A stretch of DNA of 23,877 nt. It comes from CF-161 sp035259145 (GTDB lineage: Bacteria; Chloroflexota; Dormibacteria; Dormibacterales; Dormibacteraceae). Shown here piece by piece: positions 7,374-15,001 of this stretch. A model generated the notes under the pieces. The model was not told the origin of the DNA. It saw only the letters and a list, made by a program, of their open reading frames with translations, and made no database searches. Position 1 is the stretch's first letter. Each line of letters opens with the position of its first letter. Location: assembly GCA_035259145.1 (NCBI GenBank), contig DATFWQ010000097.1, positions 1 to 23,877 of the forward strand, read 5' to 3'. Position numbers and translations under genes: made by a program.

Positions 7374-9032
7374 ATGGTGACGACGCAACTAGAGAGAAGA
7401 ACGCGCACCGCGGTGCTCGTCGCCGTCCTCCTCGTTCTCTTCCTCGCCTCGCTCGACCAGACGGTGGTAGGTACCGCTCTGCCCCGCATTGTGACCGATC
7501 TGCACGGCGACAACCTGTACACGTGGGTGGTCACCGCCTATCTCCTGACCTCCACCGTCACCATTCCCATCTACGGCAAGCTCTCGGACGTCTACGGGCG
7601 TAAGCCGATGCTGCTCTTGGGCGTAAGCCTGTTCCTCGTCGGTTCAGCGCTCTCGGGCCTCTCTCAAACCATGGGCCAGTTGATCGCGTTCCGCGGCGTC
7701 CAGGGCCTCGGGGCCGGGGCCCTGTTCCCCATCTCACTCGCGATAATCGGCGATCTGTTCAGCGCGAGGGAGCGCGGCCGCTACCAGGGCCTGTTCGGAG
7801 CCGTGTTCGGGCTCAGCTTCATCCTGGGCCCGTTCATCGGTGGCTTCCTGACAGACAACGTGAGCTGGCACTGGGTCTTCTACGTCAACCTGCCTGTCGG
7901 CATCGTGGCTCTGGCGGTGGTCGCCTTCGTGATGCCCAACCTGGGCACCGCGCCCGGCTCAGCGGGGGACCTCGACTATCTCGGGATCGCCCTCCTCACA
8001 GCTGCCCTGGTCCCCCTCCTGATCGGCCTGACGGACAAGGGTCAGAATGCCCCCGACGGCAGCCCCTACGGCTGGCTGACTCCGCAGGTGGGCGGTCTCA
8101 TCCTCGTCGCGGTCGTCCTTGGGGCTGTATTCATATTCGTGGAGAGCCGGGCAAAAGAGCCGGTTGTTCCGCTCGACCTCTTCAAGGACCGCACTACGGC
8201 AGCCATCCTCTCCGCGGTTTTCTTCTTCGGCTTCGGCATGTTCACCGCGATCATCTATCTGCCGCGCTTCTATCAGAGCGTGCGCGGAGTCAGCGCCACG
8301 CAGTCTGGCTACGAGATCTGGCCGCTCCTCGTCGGCCTGATCGGCGCCAGCATGGTCGGCGGCCTCGTCATCACCCGGACCGGCAAGTACAAGAGGATGA
8401 TGCTCGGGTCGATCGTCGTCCTGATCATCGGCGCCTACTTGATGACGAACCTGCAGCCGGACACGTCGAGCGTGGTGATCTGGGCCTGGATGCTTCTGCT
8501 CGGGGTGGGCATCGGCCCGAGTATGGCCGGCTACACCACGGTCATGCAGTCGGCCGTGCCGATGAGCCGCCTGGGCGTTGCCACCAGCACGCTCACGCTT
8601 CTGCGCCAGATCGGTGGCTCGGTCAGCCTGGCAATTGCGGGCACCATCTTCAACGCGGCCTTCACGAGCAAGCTGCCCCAGAGGCTCGCGGCGAACGGAG
8701 TGCCCAGAGAGGTGGCGAACCCGATTGTCAACGCCGCCTCCAGCGGCAGCCTCGGGGCCGTCGGCTCTGTTGCGGGCCGCCTCGGGGGCAGCATTTCACC
8801 CGCGCTGCAGGCGATCGTACCCCGCATCGTCAGCTCGCTGCACCAGGCGGAGACCGCCGCCATCGCACAGCTGTTCTGGCTGACCATCGCGGCTGCAGCC
8901 GCCGCGTTTCTCTGCACGCTCGTAATGCGAGAGGTGCCGCTCCGTAGCGGCCCAGCGCTCCGCCAGCTTCAGGCTGAGGAGCTGACCGCCCCAAAGGACA
9001 CAGAACCTCTGGAGCAGGCCGCCGCGTCGTAG
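7374..9032 (+). CDS. MFS drug-type exporter, DHA2 family (14 TM)
   Basis: The protein is 552 residues from ATG 7374, and GTG 7377 is equally possible. An in-frame extension back to 7230 runs into the lipoprotein gene and is rejected. It is a proton-driven membrane exporter of the EmrB/QacA type. Signatures include the first-helix motif LDQTVVGTALPRI (about 28-40), motif A GKLSDVYGRKPML between TM2 and TM3, and motif C-like GLSFILGPFIGGFL in TM5. About fourteen hydrophobic segments follow, ending in a charged cytoplasmic tail. The family exports drugs, dyes, bile salts or metabolites, and the substrate cannot be read from sequence. No EmrA-type adaptor is adjacent. A MarR-family regulator lies about 1 kb downstream on the other strand, not next to it. 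Confidence 0.92.
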   Translation: MVTTQLERRTRTAVLVAVLLVLFLASLDQTVVGTALPRIVTDLHGDNLYTWVVTAYLLTSTVTIPIYGKLSDVYGRKPMLLLGVSLFLVGSALSGLSQTMGQLIAFRGVQGLGAGALFPISLAIIGDLFSARERGRYQGLFGAVFGLSFILGPFIGGFLTDNVSWHWVFYVNLPVGIVALAVVAFVMPNLGTAPGSAGDLDYLGIALLTAALVPLLIGLTDKGQNAPDGSPYGWLTPQVGGLILVAVVLGAVFIFVESRAKEPVVPLDLFKDRTTAAILSAVFFFGFGMFTAIIYLPRFYQSVRGVSATQSGYEIWPLLVGLIGASMVGGLVITRTGKYKRMMLGSIVVLIIGAYLMTNLQPDTSSVVIWAWMLLLGVGIGPSMAGYTTVMQSAVPMSRLGVATSTLTLLRQIGGSVSLAIAGTIFNAAFTSKLPQRLAANGVPREVANPIVNAASSGSLGAVGSVAGRLGGSISPALQAIVPRIVSSLHQAETAAIAQLFWLTIAAAAAAFLCTLVMREVPLRSGPALRQLQAEELTAPKDTEPLEQAAAS

Positions 9033-9053
9033 AGTGCGGAGCCGCGGCTAAAG

Positions 9054-9713
9054 CTAAAGGGTCGCCTTCGACTCCTGGTCGGCGACACGTGCGAACAGGT
9101 CGCGCGCCGCACCGACGACCAGCTCGATGCAGGCGTCCAGCGATACAACCGTGCTGTCGATCACCAGGTGGTAGTTGGCCGGGTCTTCCCAGCGCTCGCG
9201 CGGGTAGAACTGGCGAACGTATGCGGCGCGTGCGCGGTCGGTGTCGCGCTGCTGGGATGCCGCCACTTCCTCGCTGATCCCTTCGTGGCGCATCGCCTGA
9301 CTTCGCCGCGCGTCGGGCGGGCCATCCAGACGCACGTGCAGGGTGTCCTTCCGGGCGGCGAGCACGAAGACCCCTGCCCGGCCGAGTACGACGGCGCCGG
9401 CGCGATCAGCGGCCTGGCGCAGCGCCTCCTCTGTAATGGCAACCGTTTCGTCGGCTCCGAGGCCCTCGTGCGGTACCGGCACGTTCACGTGGAGACCGGA
9501 AAGGTCGATGGCGCGTGCGAGGATGCGCGTGACCCGATTTGAGTGCCGCCGCTCGTCGTCGGCCAGGGCTCCCCTCAGGGGCTCGGCCATCCGGGTGGCA
9601 AGGGCAACGGGGATGGCGCGGTCGATCAGCGGCAGTCCGAGCTTCTCGGCGACCGCAGGGGCGACGACGCTGCCGCCGGCGCCGTATGTGGCTGCGATGG
9701 TGACTGAACCCAT
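9054..9713 (-). CDS. Cytidylate kinase-like family protein
   Basis: The protein is 219 residues and belongs to the cytidylate-kinase-like P-loop family (PF13189 type). The N-terminus, VTIAATYGAGGSVVAPAVAE, is the characteristic strand, Gly-rich loop and helix, with GAGGS in place of the classical GxxGxGKS/T. KLGLPLIDRAI follows as the usual LG-x-P-x-x-D-R element. The middle holds VVLGRAGVFVLAARKDTLHV with R-L-D-G-P-P-D-A-R-R, the lid-like arginine region, then AYVRQFYPRERWEDPANYHL and a V-I-D-S-T strand. Members probably phosphorylate a nucleotide or small molecule, but few have known substrates and this is not the housekeeping CMP kinase. It converges with the exporter (21-base gap). The ATG has only a weak ribosome site. 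Confidence 0.82.
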   Translation of the reverse strand: MGSVTIAATYGAGGSVVAPAVAEKLGLPLIDRAIPVALATRMAEPLRGALADDERRHSNRVTRILARAIDLSGLHVNVPVPHEGLGADETVAITEEALRQAADRAGAVVLGRAGVFVLAARKDTLHVRLDGPPDARRSQAMRHEGISEEVAASQQRDTDRARAAYVRQFYPRERWEDPANYHLVIDSTVVSLDACIELVVGAARDLFARVADQESKATL

Positions 9714-9753
9714 GCAGCGGAAATGCTATCGCCTGTGAGTCGCATCGAACAGA

Positions 9754-9947
9754 GCAGACTCTCCCCGGGGAATCCGGGGGAGGGGGCAAACTCTCCCCCG
9801 CGAAGTCGGGGGAGTACCCGGCGAAGCCGGGGGAAGGGGGCAAACTCTCCCCCCGCGAAGTCGGGGGAGTACCCGGCGAAGCCGGGGGAGGGGGCAAACT
9901 CTCCCCCGCGAAGTCGGGGGAGTACCCGGCGAAGCCGGGGGAGGGGG
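9754..9947. repeat. 54-bp tandem repeat with two hairpins per unit
   Basis: Three near-identical units start at 9787, 9841 and 9895, exactly 54 bases apart, and a degenerate partial copy lies at 9754-9786. Each unit has two perfect inverted repeats. In the first unit CTCCCCCG (9793-9800) pairs with CGGGGGAG (9807-9814) over a six-base loop, and CCCGGC (9817-9822) pairs with GCCGGG (9826-9831) over a GAA loop. Copies differ by single-base gains in homopolymers: copy 1 has an extra A near its end, copy 2 an extra C, and copy 3 neither. The reading frame therefore shifts inside units, which argues against a coding role. There are no unique spacers, so this is not a CRISPR array. It resembles a mobile or amplifying intergenic hairpin repeat. 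Confidence 0.9.
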
Positions 9948-9992
9948 TCAGCAGGTTGGCCAAGCCGGCGCGCTGCCTACCCAGTCGGAGCC

Positions 9993-10457
9993 TTATGTGT
10001 TCTGTCGATCCACAGCCGCACACATGATGCGAAGCAGCTCGCGCAGGTCGCTCTCGGGCATTCCCAGCAGAGTCGCAGGCGGTTCGTCTCGGAGTCGACC
10101 CAGTGCCTCACTCGTCTGGCGTCCCTCCGGCGTGAGGTCGACCAGCTTCACGCGCCTGTCGTGACGCGCAGGGCGCCGCTGAACGTATCCACGCTGCTCC
10201 AGGTGGTCGATGACACCTGTCACCCATGATGGGTCTACGTCCATGCGGCGAGCGAGGGTGCTCATGGAGCTGGGGGGCATAGAGGCCAGCTCCATCAGGA
10301 AGTGGCGCTGGACGAAGGTCAGGCCAAGGTCGTCGAACCCGTGGCGCCAGCGCTCCTGCTGAGCCTCGACGGACCGGTACAGCAGACGCCACACCTCCGT
10401 GGCCAGGTCGGCTTTCTTATCGGTCACCTCGAGCGCAACCGTATCCTCGGTCGCCAT
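9993..10457 (-). CDS. MarR-family transcriptional regulator
   Basis: The protein is 154 residues, normal for MarR. It has N-terminal dimer helices (ATEVWRLLYRSVEAQQERWR), then the winged helix-turn-helix: LTFVQRHFLMELASMPPSSM, recognition segment STLARRMDVDPSWVTGVIDH, and the wing LEQRGYVQRRPARHDRRVKL with the conserved D-x-R. The C-terminal helices complete the dimer interface. Such proteins repress nearby genes and release DNA on binding phenolic or other small ligands. It lies 33 bases downstream of the shorter DivIVA-like gene on the same strand and may be co-transcribed with it. Neither the exporter nor the CoA ligase is adjacent, so the target is unknown. The start is ATG at 10457. Confidence 0.92.
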   Translation of the reverse strand: MATEDTVALEVTDKKADLATEVWRLLYRSVEAQQERWRHGFDDLGLTFVQRHFLMELASMPPSSMSTLARRMDVDPSWVTGVIDHLEQRGYVQRRPARHDRRVKLVDLTPEGRQTSEALGRLRDEPPATLLGMPESDLRELLRIMCAAVDRQNT

Positions 10458-10490
10458 GTGTGGCAGCGCGGAGGCGCCGGCGCGCCTCCC

Positions 10491-11063
10491 CTATGAGGCC
10501 GGGTGCTCCGCTGGTGCGGAACCCGTGAAACCGCTGGCGTCGTCGTCTCCGTCAGAAGCGACGTGCTGCTGCGCGACCCTCTGGCCAAGCAGCGCGTCGA
10601 GATAGGAGTGGATCCCGGCGAGGTATTCCAGTACCCAATCACGGGATTCGTAGAGCTGTTTGGTCTCCGCCAGGATTGCCGCGTGATCTTGCAGGACCTT
10701 CTGTCGCATGCCGTCGGCCTCAGCCTCCGCCTTCTCGATGATGGTGCCGGCGCGGCTTTCGGCTTCTTCGACAAGGAGCCTGGCCGACCCTCCGGCCTGC
10801 TCCAGCACGCGTGCCGCCTCGGCACCAAGGTGCTCGAATGAGGGAGGGGGCTGGTTCTTCAGAGCGGCGATCTCCAGCCGCATCTCTGCCATCGCGCCCG
10901 CGGTCTCGTCCGCGCGCCGGCGTTGGTCCGCCAGGCGCTGAGCCATGTCCTCCACGAAGAACGCGACCTGGTGACGGTCGTAGCCTCGCATCACCACCGA
11001 GAAGCTCGGTGGACTCAGGTACTGATCAGACTCCGTTGCGATGAAGGGCACCAACGCACTCAT
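10491..11063 (-). CDS. DivIVA-domain coiled-coil protein, short paralogue
   Basis: The protein is 190 residues from ATG 11063, chosen for the GGAGGAG Shine-Dalgarno eight bases upstream. An upstream in-frame start at 11102 adds 13 unconserved residues. The N-terminal DivIVA signature is SFSVVMRGYDRHQVAFFVED (about 20-39), followed by a predicted coiled coil rich in Ala, Glu and Arg through about residue 150. A block NQPPPSFEHLGAEAARVLEQ is nearly identical in the next gene upstream. DivIVA/Wag31-type proteins polymerise at curved membranes or septa and direct polar growth or division. Divergent short paralogues are common and uncharacterised. It lies between the longer paralogue and MarR on one strand, and two inverted repeats sit in its 5' leader. 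The acidic tail after about residue 170 is probably disordered. Confidence 0.83.
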   Translation of the reverse strand: MSALVPFIATESDQYLSPPSFSVVMRGYDRHQVAFFVEDMAQRLADQRRRADETAGAMAEMRLEIAALKNQPPPSFEHLGAEAARVLEQAGGSARLLVEEAESRAGTIIEKAEAEADGMRQKVLQDHAAILAETKQLYESRDWVLEYLAGIHSYLDALLGQRVAQQHVASDGDDDASGFTGSAPAEHPAS

Positions 11064-11080
11064 GACGATCTCCTCCGATC

Positions 11081-11105
11081 TTCTTGAGACGGGATACCTC
11101 AAGAA
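11081..11105. promoter_or_regulatory. Inverted repeat in the leader of the short DivIVA-like gene
   Basis: TTCTTGAG at 11081-11088 and CTCAAGAA at 11098-11105 form a perfect 8-bp inverted repeat with a nine-base spacer. It lies immediately upstream of the Shine-Dalgarno (11071-11077 on the complementary strand) of the minus-strand gene. It could be a repressor operator or an RNA hairpin affecting translation. No such element precedes the longer paralogue. Confidence 0.5.
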
Positions 11106-11111
11106 TCGCGT

Positions 11112-11139
11112 GTTCAGCGATCCGGCGCCAGTGCTGAAC
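11112..11139. promoter_or_regulatory. Second inverted repeat between the DivIVA paralogues
   Basis: GTTCAGC (11112-11118) and GCTGAAC (11133-11139) form a perfect 7-bp inverted repeat around a 14-base spacer containing the palindrome GGCGCC. It lies just past the stop of the longer paralogue, so it could be a weak terminator without a U-tract, an attenuator or a protein-binding site. Role unproven. Confidence 0.4.
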
Positions 11140-11147
11140 CTACATGT

Positions 11148-11978
11148 TTAGCGGTTCTTACCGGCCGGCGCCTCGCCTGACTCCGCCGCCCCTGTGTCGG
11201 CCTCGAGGTCGCTGGCCCGCTCCTCGTGCATGGCCCACCCGTCGAGCTGGGCCTCGATCAGCGCGCCCTCCTCGTGGGTTGCAGCGACTTCCGCCGGCAG
11301 CTCGGCTGCCTCGGCAAGCAGCACGCCAAGATCAGAATGGATCCGGCCCAGGTAATCCAGCATCTGGCCTCGTGACTCGCGGAGCCGCTCGGTCTGGGCC
11401 GACATGAGGCTCTGCTCGTCGATAACCCGCTGCCGGATGCGCTCACTCTCCTCATGCGCTTCGGCCAGCGCCAACCTGGCCTCCTCCTCGGCTCGAGCCC
11501 GCAGCTGATCGGCCTCGGCGGCAACCTCCGCAAGGATTCTGTCTCGCTCGCCGGTGGCGTCGCTCAGCCTCTTCGCCGCAGCCTCGTCCAGCTCGCCTGC
11601 GTGCTGCTCCGCCTTTTCCATCAGCTCCGCCGCCTCCGCCTCGGCCTCACGAACCAGCGCCTCCCCGCGGCTCTTGGCCTCCTGGACCAGGAGCTTGGCC
11701 GACTTACCGGCTTGCTCCAGCACTCGAGCAGCCTCGGATCCAAGATGCTCGAACGAAGGAGGTGGCTGATTCTGGGCGGCGGCCATCTCGAGCCGCATTT
11801 GAGCCAGGGCTCGCTCAGTCTCGTCCGCCCGGCGGCGCTCCATGCCGAGACGCGACGCAAGGTCCTGAATGAAGACGTGGACCTGTTGCCGATCGTAGCC
11901 GCGCACCACCACGCGAAAACTCGGCAGTCTGGCTCGACCATTTGATTCAGTTGCAGTGGCGGGCTCCGGCACGCTCAT
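11148..11978 (-). CDS. DivIVA-domain coiled-coil protein, long paralogue
   Basis: The protein is 276 residues from ATG 11978, supported by AAGGAGG five to six bases upstream. A longer frame back to 12059 has no conserved sequence. The DivIVA head SFRVVVRGYDRQQVHVFIQD (about 19-38) is followed by the block NQPPPSFEHLGSEAARVLEQ, shared with the short paralogue downstream. It then has an extra coiled-coil segment of roughly 65 residues (EAEAEAAELMEKAEQHAGEL onward), rich in Ala, Glu and Arg, before rejoining the shared end (VIDEQSLMSAQTERLRESRG then MLDYLGRIHSDLGVLL). The tail is acidic. The pair looks like a tandem duplication differing by coiled-coil length. The likely role is scaffolding at pole, septum or membrane. 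The gene is divergent from the CoA-ligase gene (143 bases between starts). Confidence 0.85.
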   Translation of the reverse strand: MSVPEPATATESNGRARLPSFRVVVRGYDRQQVHVFIQDLASRLGMERRRADETERALAQMRLEMAAAQNQPPPSFEHLGSEAARVLEQAGKSAKLLVQEAKSRGEALVREAEAEAAELMEKAEQHAGELDEAAAKRLSDATGERDRILAEVAAEADQLRARAEEEARLALAEAHEESERIRQRVIDEQSLMSAQTERLRESRGQMLDYLGRIHSDLGVLLAEAAELPAEVAATHEEGALIEAQLDGWAMHEERASDLEADTGAAESGEAPAGKNR

Positions 11979-12121
11979 TACGACCTCCTTCCCAACGACC
12001 GACGTGGCTCCAACCCCCAGAACCGATGCGTGCCCAGCCCGGGCAGCGTGAGGACGCAATTGTCGTCGTCTGGCACCCCGAATCGCAACGCGGGCCGCTG
12101 TGGTATTGAATCGTCGGTACG

Positions 12122-13672
12122 TTGATTTACCGCAGCCCGTACCGCGACATCACCGTGCCCAATGTGAGCCTCACAGAACTGGTGCTTGGCAGGGCCAATG
12201 AACGCGGAGAACACGCTGCTCTTGTTGACGGCTGCACCGGCAAGGTAATCACCTACAGAGCGCTGGTCGAAGCGGTCGAGCGGACTGCGGGCGGCCTGCA
12301 CAGAAGTGGCTTTCGAAAAGGAGACGTCGCCGTCATCTGCGCGCCCAACAGGCCCGAGTTTGCGATCGCCTTCCACGCGGTCGCCCGCCTGGGAGGCGTC
12401 ACAACGACCATGAACCCGGCTCTCACCACGGCCGAGATGGCCAGGCAGCTCGACGACTCGCAGGCCAGTGTCGCTTTCACGGTGCCGGAGGTGGCATCGC
12501 GGCTCTGCCATGCGGCCGGTGAGCGCTTCCGTGAGACGTTCTGCTTCGGCGAGGAGTCATTCGACTCACTGGCCACAGATGGCGTCGAGGCTCCCGGCGT
12601 CAAAATCGCTCCCGAGGAGGACGTCGTGGCGCTCCCCTACTCGAGCGGCACAACCGGCGTCCCAAAAGGCGTGATGCTGACGCACCGCAACCTGGTGGCC
12701 AACCTGTTGCAAATGCACCCGGTCGACGGCACCAGCGACCGGGACACACTGATCGCGTTTCTGCCCTTCTTTCACATCTACGGGCTGGTAATCATCCTCA
12801 ACCTCGGGCTCCTGCGCGGAGCGACCATGGTCACCCTCCCGCGCTTCGAGATGACCACGGCCCTGAATGCGATCGAGCGCTGGCGGGTGACCCGGCTGCC
12901 GCTGGTACCGCCACTGGTACTCCGCTTCGCCAGAGACCCCGAGGTGGACGCGCACGACGTGAGCAGCCTTCGGATGGCCATTTCGGGTGCGGCTCCGCTG
13001 AGTCCCGCGGTCGCCGCAGAGCTGACGGCCCGGCTCGGCTGCCCGCTCAAACAGGGATACGGGATGACGGAGCTGAGCCCGGGCAGCCACATGCAGCCGG
13101 AGGAACCGGCGCGGATGCGTCGGGGTTCTGTGGGGGTGCTCCACCCGAGCACGATCTGCCGGCTGGTGGACCCCGTCACCGGCGAGGACGCCGCGCGGGG
13201 CGGACCGGGCGAGATCTGGGTCCGGGGGCCCCAGGTGATGAAGGGCTATCTGAACCAGCCTCGCGCGACAGCCGAGATCATCACAGGCGACGGCTGGCTG
13301 CGCACCGGCGACATCGGCACTGCCGATGCGGATGGAAACTTCTACATCGTCGACCGTCTGAAAGAGCTGATCAAGTACAAGGGCTTCCAGGTGCCACCGG
13401 CCGAGCTCGAGGCGCTGCTGCTTGCGCATCCGGCCGTGGCGGACGCGGCGGTGATAGCGGTCTCCGACCTGGAAGCGGGTGAGATCCCCAAGGCTCTCGT
13501 GGTGCCGAAGCCCGCGGCGGACGTCAGCGAGCAAGAGCTGATCGGGTACGTCGCAGAGCGGGTCGCGCCCTACAAGCGGGTGCGGATCGTCGAGTTCGTA
13601 GCTGAGATCCCGCGCTCACCGTCGGGGAAGATTCTCCGCCGCGTCTTACTCGAACGCGAAAGCCCTCAGTAG
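12122..13672 (+). CDS. 4-coumarate-CoA ligase-like AMP-binding enzyme
   Basis: The protein is 516 residues. The N-terminal IYRSPYRDITVPNVSLTELV matches the conserved start of 4CL-type acyl-CoA ligases, so the TTG at 12122 is likely despite a weak Shine-Dalgarno. Adenylation motifs are intact: P-loop YSSGTTGVPKGVMLTHRNL (about residue 177), LPFFHIYGL (about 220), GYGMTELSPG (about 319), GWLRTGDIG (about 392), the hinge IVDRLKELIKYKGFQVPPAE (about 409) and the catalytic Lys in PRSPSGKILRR near the C-terminus. It should activate a carboxylic acid to an acyl-AMP and then the CoA thioester. Aromatic (cinnamate-like) or medium-chain acids are the usual substrates, but the pocket cannot be assigned by eye. 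Its last seven bases overlap the end of the convergent SAF-domain gene. Confidence 0.93.
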   Translation: MIYRSPYRDITVPNVSLTELVLGRANERGEHAALVDGCTGKVITYRALVEAVERTAGGLHRSGFRKGDVAVICAPNRPEFAIAFHAVARLGGVTTTMNPALTTAEMARQLDDSQASVAFTVPEVASRLCHAAGERFRETFCFGEESFDSLATDGVEAPGVKIAPEEDVVALPYSSGTTGVPKGVMLTHRNLVANLLQMHPVDGTSDRDTLIAFLPFFHIYGLVIILNLGLLRGATMVTLPRFEMTTALNAIERWRVTRLPLVPPLVLRFARDPEVDAHDVSSLRMAISGAAPLSPAVAAELTARLGCPLKQGYGMTELSPGSHMQPEEPARMRRGSVGVLHPSTICRLVDPVTGEDAARGGPGEIWVRGPQVMKGYLNQPRATAEIITGDGWLRTGDIGTADADGNFYIVDRLKELIKYKGFQVPPAELEALLLAHPAVADAAVIAVSDLEAGEIPKALVVPKPAADVSEQELIGYVAERVAPYKRVRIVEFVAEIPRSPSGKILRRVLLERESPQ

Positions 13673-14007
13673 CTCTTCTCCCAGCGCGCGCTCCTGATGT
13701 TGTGGACGTGCACAAGCTGGCCCTGCCTGATCGGCTTGCGCGTAAGCCCGATACGGACCCCATACTCGATAACGTCCGCACCCTCTGCCAGGTCGGCGAG
13801 GGCGACCTTGTGGCCCAGCGGCACCCGCTCCAGCACGGCAAGCCCGATCGCGCGTTCTGAATCCATGTAGACGACGCGGCCCTGGCCCGGCTCCACGTCC
13901 TGCACGGCGACCGCGACGTGGTCCCCCTCCTTGTGAGCGAGGAAGTGTGGCGCCCCGGTTCGCGCCGTGACCCGCTGCTCCGCCGACTCCGACTCGACCC
14001 GTTCCAT
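13666..14007 (-). CDS. Stand-alone SAF-domain protein, UxaA N-terminal type
   Basis: The protein is 113 residues and covers only the SAF beta-clip domain found at the N-terminus of altronate/galactarate dehydratases (UxaA/GarD) or as the small subunit of split enzymes such as SuyA. Visible marks are DHVAVAVQDVEPGQGRVVYM (about 29-48), the hallmark VPLGHKVALADLAEGADVIE (about 62-81), YGVRIG and GQLVHVHNIRS near the end. In the family this domain pairs with a catalytic metal-binding chain that dehydrates sugar acids or cleaves sulfolactate. That large chain is not encoded in this window. The ATG at 14007 lies in a gap after the sugar ABC permease operon, which is on the same strand. The stop overlaps the end of the CoA-ligase gene by seven bases. 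Confidence 0.78.
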   Translation of the reverse strand: MERVESESAEQRVTARTGAPHFLAHKEGDHVAVAVQDVEPGQGRVVYMDSERAIGLAVLERVPLGHKVALADLAEGADVIEYGVRIGLTRKPIRQGQLVHVHNIRSARWEKSY

Positions 14008-14037
14008 TTCGAGGGGCTGAGTCTACTCGCCCTGCTT

Positions 14038-14060
14038 GCCGGCTGAACGCGGCAGCCGGC
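14038..14060 (-). terminator. Candidate terminator hairpin after the sugar ABC operon
   Basis: GCCGGCTG (14038-14045) and CAGCCGGC (14053-14060) form a perfect 8-bp GC-rich stem with a seven-base loop. The hairpin is 52 bases past the stop of the last permease gene and ahead of the SAF gene on the same strand. There is no U-tract, so it may be a weak terminator or an inert palindrome. Confidence 0.4.
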
Positions 14061-14111
14061 TCGGTCGCATTCTGGCCGTAGCCCGGACGTACGCTCAAGC
14101 TCCGCGTCAGG

Positions 14112-14999
14112 TCATCCTTTGATCGCGCCGCTCAGCCCGCGCACGAAGTAGCCCTGGAACGCGACGAATACGACCAGAACGGGGATGAACGAGATCGTCA
14201 TCCCAGCCGCAAAGCCCGCCCAGTCCAGGGAATGCGATCCGTGGAACGCCTGCAGGCCCACCGCCAGGTTCTGCAGGCTGGGCTGGCCGAGCGTGAAGAC
14301 GAGCGGGATGTTGAAGTCGTTCCAGCTGTGGATGAACTGGAAGATGACGACGACGGCTATGATCGGCCGGGCCAGCGGCAGCATCAGCCTGAACGTCTGG
14401 ATGAAGTCGGCACCGTCCACCCTGGCGGCGTCGAACAGATCCTGCGGGAGGTGCTCGAAATAGCTGGTGAAGAGCAGTACGTAGAGGGCTCCCGCGCCCC
14501 CCGACATGGCCAGGATTACCCCCAATCGCGTGTGAAGCAGGCCCAGGTTCTGGATCAGGACGAACTGCGGGATGATGATCGACGCAACCGGCACAAAGAT
14601 CGTGGCGATGATCAGCCTGTAGAGGAGATCGCGGCCCGGGAACCGGTAGCGCGCCAGCACATAACCGCACATTGCCGACTTGGTCAGCTCCACGAGCGTC
14701 GAGCTGATCGCGTAGACAACGGTGTTGGCAAAGAAGTCGCTGAAGGCGGCGCCCACCCAGGCTCGCCCGAAGTTGGTCGTCACCAGTGGGTGCGGCACCA
14801 GGCTGGCGCCCGCGGTGAATGCGCCGAGCTGCGTCTTGAAAGCGGTTGAGACCACCCACAGGAACGGATAGGCCCAGAGGAAGCTGACCACAAGCAGCAG
14901 CGGTACCGCGATCAGGTTCAGGCGGAGCGCCCGGCGCACGCGGAAGGGACGCCGCTGGCTGCTTTCGATCGCCGCCGCCGTAGGCGAGAGGACTGCCAC
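14112..14999 (-). CDS. Carbohydrate ABC transporter permease (MalG/UgpE-like)
   Basis: This 295-residue inner-membrane protein is the second channel subunit of a CUT1-type sugar importer. It has six hydrophobic segments, the first at about residues 28-50 (LNLIAVPLLLVVSFLWAYPF). The EAA loop DAARVDGADFIQTFRLMLPL (about 191-210) contacts the ATPase. The C-terminus ends LSGAIKG, typical of MalG relatives (GLSxGAVKG). The GTG start lies two bases after the stop of the other permease gene, so the pair is translationally coupled. It is the last gene of a binding protein-permease-permease operon. As in many actinobacterial sugar systems no ATPase is encoded here, and a shared MsiK-like ATPase elsewhere is likely. 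Confidence 0.93.
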   Translation of the reverse strand: MAVLSPTAAAIESSQRRPFRVRRALRLNLIAVPLLLVVSFLWAYPFLWVVSTAFKTQLGAFTAGASLVPHPLVTTNFGRAWVGAAFSDFFANTVVYAISSTLVELTKSAMCGYVLARYRFPGRDLLYRLIIATIFVPVASIIIPQFVLIQNLGLLHTRLGVILAMSGGAGALYVLLFTSYFEHLPQDLFDAARVDGADFIQTFRLMLPLARPIIAVVVIFQFIHSWNDFNIPLVFTLGQPSLQNLAVGLQAFHGSHSLDWAGFAAGMTISFIPVLVVFVAFQGYFVRGLSGAIKG

Positions 15000-15001
15000 T
15001 C

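Noticed and set aside
9040..9049. Terminator from the palindrome AGCCGCGGCT between the exporter and kinase-like genes
   Set aside because: It has no loop and no U-tract and is expected by chance in GC-rich DNA.
9754..9947. CRISPR array
   Set aside because: The units follow each other directly with no variable spacers, and no cas gene is nearby.
9723..10229. Protein-coding gene through the repeats on the plus strand
   Set aside because: The frame is created by low-complexity repeats, shifts between copies and then runs antisense through the MarR gene.
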